This document shows, in pieces, positions 24,957-33,123 of a stretch of DNA of 64,000 nucleotides. Position 1 is the first letter of the stretch; each line of letters begins with the position of its first letter. A model generated the notes under the pieces. It was not told where the DNA came from and made no database searches. It saw only the letters and a program-made list of their open reading frames with translations. The DNA is from Agathobaculum desmolans ATCC 43058. Lineage in GTDB: Bacteria > Bacillota > Clostridia > Oscillospirales > Butyricicoccaceae. The DNA lies in assembly GCF_000701665.1 (NCBI RefSeq), contig NZ_JNJN01000007.1:1-64000 (forward strand), given 5' to 3'. The position numbers and the translations under genes were made by a program.

Positions 24957-25081
24957 GAACATTTTTCGGGCCGAGGCTGATTTGCTTCGGCTCGCGGGCA
25001 GTGGCTGCACGGCTGCTGTATATTAGTATCCGGCAGCGGAGGGCGGATCGCACTGCTGGCTGCCGGCAATAGGAGCAGAAA
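24957..25081 (+). other. Spacer between OLE RNA and oapA with a possible attenuator stem
   Basis: A stem GCCGAGGC/GCTTCGGC (about 24972-24993) and a longer CGGCAGC/GCTGCCG pairing (about 25031-25065) precede the AGGAG site of oapA. They could regulate read-through from the OLE RNA into oapA or its translation. No gene is present. Confidence 0.35.
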
Positions 25082-25672
25082 ATGGATACGTCAGATAAAC
25101 AGAGGAAAAAGCCACAGCCGCCGCAGAAGCCGCGGCTGATCAACACCAAATGGGTGGCAACGATCATGCCGGTCAGCTTTGTGCTTTCTATTGTCATGTC
25201 CTACATGTCGAACGAGGCGCTGGGCAATTCCGGCACTTTGCTGTCCTTTGTGGTGTTGTTTTTCTTTATTGCACTCGGTATTCTGTTTGATATGATCGGC
25301 ATCGCCGCTACCTCCGGCACGGAAAAGGAGTTTCACTCCATGGCTGCGCACCGGGTGCGCGGTGCGAAAGAGGCCGTTTGGATGACCCGAAACGCTGAAA
25401 AGGTCTCCAGCATCTGCAATGATGTGGTAGGTGATATCTGCGGCATCATTTCGGGTGCTACGGGCGCTTTGATTGTGGCAAACATCACCCGGAACATGAG
25501 CGGGCCGATGATCGTTGTGGTATCGCTGTTGGTAACCGGTGTGGTTTCGGCGCTGACCATTGGCGGTAAGGCTGCCGGTAAAGGAGTGGCAATCGCGTTC
25601 AGCAGCAAGGTGCTGGCGGTGTGCGGACGGATCTTATCCGTACTGCCTTTTTCCTTTGATAACAAGAAGTAG
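25082..25672 (+). CDS. oapA: OLE-associated membrane protein OapA
   Basis: A 196-residue protein directly after the OLE RNA. A basic, proline-rich N-terminus (KQRKKPQPPQKPR, residues 6-18) is followed by four hydrophobic segments at about 23-43, 52-77, 115-136 and 142-162. Between the second and third lies a conserved polar cytosolic-looking stretch, DMIGIAATSGTEKEFHSMAA (70-89) then HRVRGAKEAVW, rich in charged residues suited to RNA contact. The size, topology and position match OapA (BH2780-like), which binds OLE RNA and recruits it to the membrane. The ATG follows AGGAG. OapA resembles magnesium-transport-related membrane proteins; that link is from published work on the family, not from this sequence. 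Confidence 0.88.
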   Translation: MDTSDKQRKKPQPPQKPRLINTKWVATIMPVSFVLSIVMSYMSNEALGNSGTLLSFVVLFFFIALGILFDMIGIAATSGTEKEFHSMAAHRVRGAKEAVWMTRNAEKVSSICNDVVGDICGIISGATGALIVANITRNMSGPMIVVVSLLVTGVVSALTIGGKAAGKGVAIAFSSKVLAVCGRILSVLPFSFDNKK

Positions 25673-25704
25673 AAAACAGCCTTTGAATGGGATGAACGGA
25701 AAGC

Positions 25705-27582
25705 ATGAAACGATATGGAATTTTGGACTGCATCACCGGTCCGGCCGATCTGCGCGGGCTGTCCTATGATGTGCTGAATGTGCTGTGCGCTTCGCTGCGC
25801 GAGTTTATCGTGGATTCGGTATCACATACGGGCGGACATCTTGCGTCTAATCTGGGCGTGGTGGAGCTGGCCGTTGCGCTGGAGCGTGAATTTGATTCCT
25901 CACGCGACCGCATCATTTATGATGTGGGACATCAAAGCTATGTGCATAAAATTTTGACCGGCCGGCGGGAGCGGTTTGATACCCTGCGTCAGTTCGATGG
26001 GCTTTCGGGCTTTATGAAGCCGGAGGAGAGCGGGACCGACCCCTGTGTGACCGGACATGCCTCCAACTCGGTTTCGGTGGCGCTCGGCATGGCGCACGCA
26101 CGCACGCTGAAAAATCAGAAATATCATGTGGTTGCCGTGATCGGCGATGGGGCGCTTACCGGCGGCATGGCATATGAGGCGCTCAACAATGCGGGCACTT
26201 CCAAAGAGCCGCTGCTGGTGATCCTCAATGATAACAATATGTCGATTGCACAAAATGTCGGCGGATTGAGCCGCCATCTGTCGCGTCTGCGTGTCAGCTC
26301 GCGTTATCTGCATGCCAAAGTGCGGGTGAAGGAGCAGTTGCGCCATGTTCCCGGCGGCAGTCGTGTGATTCGCGCGATCTCCCGGGTGAAGGCGCGGGTC
26401 AAGCGGCTGGTGTTGCCCACTTCACTGTTTGAACAGATGGGGTTTACCTATCTGGGACCGGTAGACGGACATGATCTGAAAAGCGTGTGTGAGCTTTTGG
26501 CACAGGCGAAAAAAATCAAAAAGCCGGTGCTTTTGCATGTAATGACGCAAAAAGGACGCGGTTATGCGCCGAGCGAACGCGAACCGGAAACGTATCACGG
26601 CGTTTCGCCGTTCGATCCTGTCACAGGGGCGTTTCTGGCATCCAAAAAACAGGATTTTTCCGCTTGTTTTGGAAAAGAGCTGTGTGCCTTTGCGGAGAAA
26701 GACGCGCGTATCTGTGCGATCACGGCGGCTATGCCGTCCGGTACGGGACTGACACGCTTTGCAGAACGGTTTCCGGATCGCTTTTTCGATGTCGGGATTG
26801 CAGAGGAACATGCGGTTGCCATGGCAGCCGGTATGTCGGCACAGGGAATGGTGCCGGTAGTGGCGCTGTATTCCACGTTTTTGCAGCGTGCATATGACCA
26901 GTTGGTGCATGATGTTGCGATTGAAGGACTGCATGTGGTATTTGCGATCGACCGTGCCGGCGTGGTTGGTGCGGACGGCGCTACCCATAATGGGGTGTTG
27001 GATGTCGCTTTTCTGCGTTCTGTTCCGGGAATACAGATCTACTGTCCGTCCAATTTTAGCGAGCTGCGCAGTATGCTGTCACATGCGATCTATCATGAAA
27101 ACGGCCCGGTTGCGGTGCGGTATCCGCGTGGTGGAGAAGGGGCATTTCGCGGGGACACATCCGGTCAGGCGATCGTTTGTGTGCGTGAGGCACCCGGCCA
27201 CACCCTGACTCTGCTTGCGCATGGCGTTCTGGTGAATGAGGCACTGGCTGCTGCGGAAATTCTGGAAAGCAAACGCATTTTTGCGCAGGTGTATAAAGTT
27301 AATGTGATCGGGGATGCTCTGCGGCAGGTCTGGAGCGAGAAGCAGCAGGAATTGGCGGGCCCGTGCATTGTGATTGAAGACGTTGTGCAAAATGGCGGTT
27401 TAGGCGAGTGGGTCGCAGCACAGAGGACGGAAAAAACGCTGTTGTGCAATACAGGAGACCGCTTCCTGCCGCATGGCAGCGTGAATGAGGTATATCGGTA
27501 TTGCGGATTGGATGCGGCATCGATTGCCGCACGGGCGGAAGCATATTGGAAGGAGAACCAAGTTGGCGAAAAAGAGACTTGA
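25705..27582 (+). CDS. dxs: 1-deoxy-D-xylulose-5-phosphate synthase
   Basis: A 625-residue thiamine-diphosphate enzyme condensing pyruvate and glyceraldehyde 3-phosphate, the first step of the MEP isoprenoid pathway. Visible landmarks are the N-terminal SHTGGHLASNLGVVELAVAL, YDVGHQSYVHKILTGR, the ThDP site GDGALTGGMAYEALNNAG with NDNNMSIAQNVG, the pyrimidine-domain VGIAEEHAVAMAAGM and DRAGVVGADGATHNGVLD. Length is normal (about 620). ATG 25705 is 32 bases after oapA. The stop lies inside tlyA (20-base overlap). Co-location with ispA suggests joint control of isoprenoid supply. Confidence 0.96.
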   Translation: MKRYGILDCITGPADLRGLSYDVLNVLCASLREFIVDSVSHTGGHLASNLGVVELAVALEREFDSSRDRIIYDVGHQSYVHKILTGRRERFDTLRQFDGLSGFMKPEESGTDPCVTGHASNSVSVALGMAHARTLKNQKYHVVAVIGDGALTGGMAYEALNNAGTSKEPLLVILNDNNMSIAQNVGGLSRHLSRLRVSSRYLHAKVRVKEQLRHVPGGSRVIRAISRVKARVKRLVLPTSLFEQMGFTYLGPVDGHDLKSVCELLAQAKKIKKPVLLHVMTQKGRGYAPSEREPETYHGVSPFDPVTGAFLASKKQDFSACFGKELCAFAEKDARICAITAAMPSGTGLTRFAERFPDRFFDVGIAEEHAVAMAAGMSAQGMVPVVALYSTFLQRAYDQLVHDVAIEGLHVVFAIDRAGVVGADGATHNGVLDVAFLRSVPGIQIYCPSNFSELRSMLSHAIYHENGPVAVRYPRGGEGAFRGDTSGQAIVCVREAPGHTLTLLAHGVLVNEALAAAEILESKRIFAQVYKVNVIGDALRQVWSEKQQELAGPCIVIEDVVQNGGLGEWVAAQRTEKTLLCNTGDRFLPHGSVNEVYRYCGLDAASIAARAEAYWKENQVGEKET

Positions 27583-28360
27583 CGTACTGCTTTTTGAACG
27601 CGGACTGTGTCCTTCGCGGGAGCGTGCGAAAATAGCCATTATGGAGGGGATCGTCTATATTGCCGGACAGAAGGCCGGCAAAGCGGGCGATCTGGTGGAT
27701 GAGAACGCAGAGCTGGAAGTGCGCGGCAACCAAAATGCCTTTGTTTCGCGCGGCGGCAAAAAAATCGAAAAAGCACTGGATTATTTCCATATTGATCCGG
27801 CTGGGCTGGTGGCGATGGACGTGGGTGCTTCGACCGGCGGTTTTACCGACTGCCTGCTGCGCCGCGGTGCGGTCAAGGTGTATTCGATCGACGTTGGCTA
27901 CGGCCAGCTTGCATGGAGCCTGCGGCAGGATCCGCGCGTTAAATGCATGGAGCGCACGAATATCCGTTATGTTACAGCAGAAATGCTGGAGGAAACGCCG
28001 AATCTTTGCGTGATCGACGTTTCATTTATTTCGCTCCGTCTGGTGCTTCCGGTCGTTTCCGGACTGTTGGCGGAGCATGGCCGTGTAGCCTGCCTGATCA
28101 AGCCGCAGTTTGAAGCTGGTAAGGGAAAAGTAGGCAAAAAAGGTGTGGTTCGTGAGCTGGAGATCCATTTGGAAGTGCTTGGGCAGTTTGTGGAGAATGC
28201 GCATGCGGCTGGGTTTGTGGTGCAGGATGTAACGTTTTCCCCCATCAAAGGGCCGGAGGGAAATATCGAGTTTTTAGGCTATCTGGCAAAGCAGGGGGAG
28301 GAAGCGATCCCGGATTTGCAGGATATCGTGCGGCAGGCGCACGCGGAATTGGACGGTTGA
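27563..28360 (+). CDS. tlyA: TlyA-family rRNA (cytidine-2'-O)-methyltransferase
   Basis: A 265-residue protein with an N-terminal S4 RNA-binding domain (KKRLDVLLFERGLCPSRERA, residues about 3-65) and a C-terminal FtsJ-like methyltransferase fold. The SAM site is AMDVGASTGGFTDCLLRRGA, followed by SIDVGYGQLAW, DVSFISLRLVLP and LIKPQFEAG with the catalytic-type Lys. TlyA methylates 16S C1409 and 23S C1920 in mycobacteria; many Firmicute copies are called hemolysin A for historical reasons. TTG 27563 was chosen because it follows AAGGAG and gives the standard N-terminus. It overlaps dxs by 20 bases. Confidence 0.93.
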   Translation: MAKKRLDVLLFERGLCPSRERAKIAIMEGIVYIAGQKAGKAGDLVDENAELEVRGNQNAFVSRGGKKIEKALDYFHIDPAGLVAMDVGASTGGFTDCLLRRGAVKVYSIDVGYGQLAWSLRQDPRVKCMERTNIRYVTAEMLEETPNLCVIDVSFISLRLVLPVVSGLLAEHGRVACLIKPQFEAGKGKVGKKGVVRELEIHLEVLGQFVENAHAAGFVVQDVTFSPIKGPEGNIEFLGYLAKQGEEAIPDLQDIVRQAHAELDG

Positions 28361-28363
28361 GTT

Positions 28364-29212
28364 ATGAAGACCATTTTCATCTACCCCAATATGCGGAAAG
28401 AAGGGGCGCGCGCCGTTCTGCCGGAGGTGTGCAGACGTTTGACCCGTGAAGGGGTGCGGTTGCTGCTGCCGATGCAGCTGCGCGCTGTATCGCTGGGACT
28501 AGCCGGTGTGGACTATACAGAAACCGATGCTGCAGTGCAGTTTGCAGAGCTGGCAGTCGTTCTCGGAGGGGACGGCACTATGCTGCGGCTGGCTCGCGCC
28601 GCCGCCCGGCAGAATCTGCCGATGCTGGGGATCAATGTCGGTCACGTCGGCTTTATGACCGAGCTGGAGCCGGATGAGCTGGATGAAATGGAAAAGCTGT
28701 TTTCCGGTGCGTACACGCTGGACAGCCGCATGATGCTGCATGTTGCTGTGATGCGGCAGGGGCGTGTGGTGTATGAAAATGATGCGCTCAATGATATCGT
28801 GATCGCCAAAGGTACGGCATTTCGTGTAGTGCGGGTGCGTATCGAGGCGGACAGCGAGGAAGTGACGCGCTTCAACGGTGACGGAGTAATCGTTGCGACC
28901 CCGACTGGATCGACAGCATACGGCTTATCGGCCGGCGGACCGGTCATCGAGCCGAGTGCGGAAAATATGGCGGTCATCCCAATTTGTGCGCATGCGCTGA
29001 CGGCAAAGTCCTTTGTGTTTGCGCCCGAACGCCGGATCGCGTTGACCGCCGCCTGCGAGGGCGGCAGTGAGGTGTTCATCTCGGCAGATGGCGGGCAGGG
29101 CTTTGCAGTTCGGCCGGATGACCGGGTGATGATCACCCGGTCGGCGCTGCACACCCGGCTGGTTCGTCTGAAGGGCGACAGCTTTTATCGGATATTGCAG
29201 CAAAAGCTATAA
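28364..29212 (+). CDS. nadK: NAD kinase
   Basis: A 282-residue enzyme that phosphorylates NAD to NADP. The diagnostic GGDGTML motif appears in VVLGGDGTMLRLARAA, followed by GINVGHVGFMTEL, then the NAD-binding DGVIVATPTGSTAYGLSAGGP and the C-terminal SADGGQGFAV block. Length and domain order are standard. It starts three bases after tlyA. nadK, argR and recN in this order after tlyA is a common Firmicute arrangement. Confidence 0.96.
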   Translation: MKTIFIYPNMRKEGARAVLPEVCRRLTREGVRLLLPMQLRAVSLGLAGVDYTETDAAVQFAELAVVLGGDGTMLRLARAAARQNLPMLGINVGHVGFMTELEPDELDEMEKLFSGAYTLDSRMMLHVAVMRQGRVVYENDALNDIVIAKGTAFRVVRVRIEADSEEVTRFNGDGVIVATPTGSTAYGLSAGGPVIEPSAENMAVIPICAHALTAKSFVFAPERRIALTAACEGGSEVFISADGGQGFAVRPDDRVMITRSALHTRLVRLKGDSFYRILQQKL

Positions 29213-29228
29213 AAACGGAGGGGTGTGT

Positions 29229-29684
29229 ATGAAATTCCAGCGACAGGCAAAAATCCTTGATCTGATCGATCGGTTTGAGATCGAAACACAGGAGGAGTTG
29301 ACCGACCATCTGCGTGCTTTGGGTTATAATACTACGCAGGCAACGGTTTCACGTGATATCAAGGAGCTGCGCCTGATTAAGGCGCTTTCGGCGGAGACCG
29401 GAAAATATAAATACTCCGTGGCGGCAGCCGGCGCGGCGGACAGTTTTACCACCCGCCTGCGCAACATCTTCCGGGAATGTGTGACCGGGATCGACGCGGC
29501 GCAGAACATGGTTGTGATCAAGACTCTGCCCGGACTGGGGCAGGCTGCTGCGATGGCGATTGATGCGATGCGCGCCTCGGATGTGGTCGGCACACTGGGC
29601 GGTGATGACACGGTGTTTGTGGTCATGCGGAACAATGATGCAGCGGATCGATTCCGAAAGCAGGCGCATGATATCCTAAAATAA
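29229..29684 (+). CDS. argR: Arginine repressor ArgR/AhrC
   Basis: A 151-residue winged-helix regulator with an arginine-binding hexamerisation domain. Residues 1-70 carry the DNA-binding signature TQATVSRDIKELRLIKA. The C-terminal half has LPGLGQAAAMAIDAM and VVGTLGGDDTVFVVMR, including the GTL-GDDT arginine-binding segment. ATG 29229 follows GGAGGGG with good spacing, so the GTG six bases upstream is unlikely. No arginine biosynthesis genes are in the window; its position before recN is a conserved operon habit rather than a functional link. Confidence 0.95.
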   Translation: MKFQRQAKILDLIDRFEIETQEELTDHLRALGYNTTQATVSRDIKELRLIKALSAETGKYKYSVAAAGAADSFTTRLRNIFRECVTGIDAAQNMVVIKTLPGLGQAAAMAIDAMRASDVVGTLGGDDTVFVVMRNNDAADRFRKQAHDILK

Positions 29685-29706
29685 AAGCAGAGGAGGAACC
29701 GCGGCT

Positions 29707-31395
29707 ATGCTGCAATTACTCCACATTGAGAATATTGCTGTGATCGAACAGGCGGATATTGAACTGGAAGACGGGCTGACCGTGCTATCCGGTGAAACCG
29801 GTGCGGGCAAGTCGATCGTGATCGACTCAATCGGCGCGATCTTAGGACGCAGAGTCAGCCGCGATCTGGTGCGGTCAGGGGCACAGAAAGGCTTTGTCAG
29901 CGCGGTGTTTACCGCGCTGTCTCCTGCGTTGCAGGCGTTGCTGGATGAACTGGCGCTGTCCGGAGAAGAACCGGATACCCTGCATATCCAGCGGCAGATC
30001 ACGGCGGACGGTAAAAGTACCTGCCGGGTGAATATGAAGCCGGTTTCCGCATCAGTGCTACGGCAGCTTGCCCCGTATTTGATCGATATTCATGGGCAGA
30101 ACGACGGACAGAAACTGCTGGATGAACAGCATCATATCGACTATCTGGATGGTTATGCAGGCTGTGAAGCGCTTTTGGCACAGTATCGCCCCCAATATCA
30201 GGCGTTGCTTGCGCTGCGGCGGGAGATTACGGAGTTGGAAACCGGCGAGCAGGAGCGGCTGCAGCGGGTTGATATGCTGACCTTTCATCAGGAAGAAATC
30301 GAAGCGGCGCAGCTGCAGCCGGGGGAGGATGAGCAGCTTGCGCAGCGCAAGGCCTACTTTGATCATGCGGGCCGCATCGCGGGTGCATTGGCACAGGCAC
30401 GTTTAGCATTGGACGGGGATGATGATACTGCCGGTGCATGTATGCTTTTGGAACAGGCAGCGGGAGCGCTGACCGGTCTGCATGCGGTATCGGAAGCGTT
30501 TGACGGACTGGCTGAGCAGGCGGAGGAACTGCGTCTGCTGGCCGCCGACCTGCGTGACAGCGTGTGCAGCCGGAGCGACCATCTGGATTTTTCACCGGCG
30601 GAGCGGGAATGGGTCGAGCAGCGGCTTGATTTGATCTATCGCCTGCGGCAGAAGTACGGCGGCTCGGTGGCCGAGATCATTTCGTATCACGATAAGATCG
30701 CAGCGGAGCTGGATGCGTTGCAGGATTCGGACAACCGGCGGGACATCTTGCGCGAACAGTACCGTGTGCAGCTGGCAGAGGCAAAAAAGCTGGCGGCACA
30801 GCTGAGTGAGCAGCGGCGGGCGGCGGCAAAGCATCTGGAAACAGAAATCGTGCGCGAGCTGGCGGAGCTTGATATGGAAAAAGTTAAAATGCGTATTGCT
30901 GTGCGCACGGGTACCAAATTATCGGCACACGGATTTGATGCTGTATCGTTTGAGATTTCGGTTAATCCCGGTGAGCCGGAAAAACCGCTGTCCAAGGTGG
31001 CATCGGGCGGTGAGCTGAGCCGCATCATGCTGGCGCTGAAAAATGTCTTGACGGCCGGAGAAGATGTTGGTATGCTGATTTTTGATGAGATCGATACCGG
31101 CGTTTCCGGACATGCTGCGCAGCAGATCGCGCGCAAACTATCCGCGATTGCACGGAAAAAGCAGACGCTTTGCGTTACCCATTTGCCGCAGATCGCCTCG
31201 ATGGGCGATCATCATTTGCGCATTGCAAAGTCGGTGCGGGATGGCCGCAGCTATACTGATGTCAGCCCAATGGACCGGCCGCACCGTATCGATGAAATCG
31301 CACGGCTGCTGTCCGGTGATCAGATTTCGGATGCGGCGCGGCGCAATGCCGAGGATCTGCTGTGTGCTGCAGGTCAGGAGGGTGAGCTGCATTGA
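29707..31395 (+). CDS. recN: DNA repair protein RecN
   Basis: A 562-residue SMC-like ATPase acting early in double-strand-break repair. Walker A is GETGAGKSIVIDSI in the N-terminal head. Two long coiled-coil arms flank a central region, and the C-terminal head has the ABC signature SKVASGGELSRIMLALKN, Walker B LIFDEIDTGVSG and the D-loop followed by CVTHLPQIAS. Length is normal. It ends the nusB-recN gene run. Confidence 0.96.
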   Translation: MLQLLHIENIAVIEQADIELEDGLTVLSGETGAGKSIVIDSIGAILGRRVSRDLVRSGAQKGFVSAVFTALSPALQALLDELALSGEEPDTLHIQRQITADGKSTCRVNMKPVSASVLRQLAPYLIDIHGQNDGQKLLDEQHHIDYLDGYAGCEALLAQYRPQYQALLALRREITELETGEQERLQRVDMLTFHQEEIEAAQLQPGEDEQLAQRKAYFDHAGRIAGALAQARLALDGDDDTAGACMLLEQAAGALTGLHAVSEAFDGLAEQAEELRLLAADLRDSVCSRSDHLDFSPAEREWVEQRLDLIYRLRQKYGGSVAEIISYHDKIAAELDALQDSDNRRDILREQYRVQLAEAKKLAAQLSEQRRAAAKHLETEIVRELAELDMEKVKMRIAVRTGTKLSAHGFDAVSFEISVNPGEPEKPLSKVASGGELSRIMLALKNVLTAGEDVGMLIFDEIDTGVSGHAAQQIARKLSAIARKKQTLCVTHLPQIASMGDHHLRIAKSVRDGRSYTDVSPMDRPHRIDEIARLLSGDQISDAARRNAEDLLCAAGQEGELH

Positions 31396-31487
31396 TTATT
31401 ATTGATGAACGCCGTAAAGAGCGTGCACCGTAGCAGTTTATAAAAGAGTTTTCAAAATTACTTTATGATAGATCGGGGAAATAACAG

Positions 31488-32711
31488 ATGACGATTTACG
31501 AAGAACTGAAAGCGCGCGGGCTGATCGCGCAGGTAACAAATGAAGAAGAGATCAGTGAGATGATCAACAACGGCAAGGCCACCTTCTATATTGGCTTTGA
31601 CCCCACGGCAGACAGCCTGCATGTCGGTCATTTTATGGCGCTCTGCCTGATGAAGCGCCTGCAGATGGCCGGCAACAAGCCGATTGCGCTGGTTGGCGGC
31701 GGTACAGGCTACATCGGCGACCCGTCGGGCCGTACGGATATGCGTTCGATGATGACGCCGGAGACCATTCAGCACAACTGCGACTGCTTCAGAAAGCAGA
31801 TGGAGCGCTTTATCGAGTTTGGCGAGGGCAAGGCGCAGATGGTCAACAACGCGGACTGGCTGCTGGATCTGAACTATGTTGACTTGCTGCGCGAGGTTGG
31901 CGCGTGCTTCTCGGTCAACAATATGCTGCGTGCGGAGTGCTATAAACAGCGTATGGAAAAGGGTCTGAGCTTTTTGGAGTTCAACTACATGATCATGCAG
32001 TCCTACGACTTTTACTATCTGTTCCAGCATTACGGCTGCAACATGCAGTTCGGCGGCAATGACCAGTGGAGTAACATGCTGGGCGGCACTGAGCTGATCC
32101 GCCGTAAGCTGGGCAAGGACGCACATGCCATGACCATTACGCTGCTGCTCAATTCGGAAGGCAAAAAGATGGGCAAGACGGCTTCGGGTGCGGTATGGCT
32201 CGATCCGAACAAGACTGCTCCGTATGATTTCTTCCAATACTGGCGCAATGTGGATGATGCGGACGTGCTCAAGTGCATCCGTATGCTGACATTCCTGCCG
32301 TTGGAGCAGATTGAGGAGATGGACAAGTGGGAGGGTGCTGAACTTAACCGCGCAAAGGAGATCCTCGCGTATGAGTTGACTGCACTTGTGCATGGTAAGG
32401 AAGAGGCGGACAAGGCGATGACCGCGGCAAAGGAAATTTTCCTCGGCGGCGGTGTAAGCGAAAATATGCCGACCACAACTTTGACCGAAGAGGATTTTAC
32501 CGACGGTCAGATCGGCGTGCTGTCTCTGTTGGTCAAATGCGGTCTTGCGGCTTCCAACGGAGAGGCGCGTAAGCTCGTGCAGGGCGGCGGCGTATCGCTC
32601 AATGGGGAAAAGGTGGCAGACTTTAAGCAGATGCTGGATCAGTCGGCCTTTACAGAGGAGTGCATTATCAAGAAGGGGAAAAAGACCTTCCACAAGGCGG
32701 TACTCGGCTGA
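31488..32711 (+). CDS. tyrS: Tyrosyl-tRNA synthetase
   Basis: A 407-residue class I synthetase. The HIGH-type motif is DSLHVGHF, with FDPTADS before it; the KMSKS-type motif is the variant GKKMGKTASG. An S4 RNA-binding domain occupies the last 65 residues (KLVQGGGVSLNGEKVADF). This is the TyrS type with KMGKT common in Gram-positive TyrZ-like enzymes. Unlike many Firmicute tyrS genes, the 92-base upstream gap is too short for a T-box and none was seen. It is monocistronic with its own terminator. Confidence 0.95.
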   Translation: MTIYEELKARGLIAQVTNEEEISEMINNGKATFYIGFDPTADSLHVGHFMALCLMKRLQMAGNKPIALVGGGTGYIGDPSGRTDMRSMMTPETIQHNCDCFRKQMERFIEFGEGKAQMVNNADWLLDLNYVDLLREVGACFSVNNMLRAECYKQRMEKGLSFLEFNYMIMQSYDFYYLFQHYGCNMQFGGNDQWSNMLGGTELIRRKLGKDAHAMTITLLLNSEGKKMGKTASGAVWLDPNKTAPYDFFQYWRNVDDADVLKCIRMLTFLPLEQIEEMDKWEGAELNRAKEILAYELTALVHGKEEADKAMTAAKEIFLGGGVSENMPTTTLTEEDFTDGQIGVLSLLVKCGLAASNGEARKLVQGGGVSLNGEKVADFKQMLDQSAFTEECIIKKGKKTFHKAVLG

Positions 32712-32786
32712 AGCTGAATAGGAATTATCCGCCGACAGCTTTTGATAGCGTGTAGGTATATTTTTTGACTTATTTATCAGTAGACA

Positions 32787-32826
32787 CACAGAGACAGGTG
32801 GAGGAAATCGCCTGTCTCTGTGCTTT
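32787..32826 (+). terminator. Intrinsic terminator after tyrS
   Basis: A perfect 12-bp stem (32787-32798 with 32811-32822), a 12-base loop, then CTTTT. Confidence 0.8.
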
Positions 32827-33055
32827 TGTGCCATCGGTTTTTTACAAATTCATTGATTTGCTGAGAGGGAATGGCTGGCTGTGTTGGCTGCTTTCTTTTT
32901 TATGCTGCTGATGGTCGTTATTCACAGTTTGGTATTAGGCATTCATGTAAAACGAACATTATAAATGAGATATACCTTCCAGCACCCTGGAGGGGAACCG
33001 AGAGAGCAGCTTTTTATGCATTTCTGCTGCGCAGCACCAACTGATCTGGAATAGG
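32827..33055. other. Short non-coding stretch between tyrS and the split MCP
   Basis: No credible gene or further structured element was seen here; it separates the two convergent terminators. Confidence 0.5.
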
Positions 33056-33096
33056 AAGGGGCGGAAGCGCTTTTTGCGCTTCCGCCCCTTGATTTT
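33056..33096. terminator. 15-bp perfect hairpin between tyrS and the split MCP
   Basis: Bases 33056-33070 and 33076-33090 are exact reverse complements with a five-base loop. A short T-rich stretch follows on the plus strand. It probably ends the minus-strand MCP transcript (stop at 33124), possibly bidirectionally. Confidence 0.7.
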
Positions 33097-33123
33097 ACAG
33101 CATATTCGGTTTCCAGAACATCG

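Noticed and set aside
31396-31487. A T-box in front of tyrS
   Set aside because: The gap is only 92 bases and has no T-box sequence or stem I motifs.
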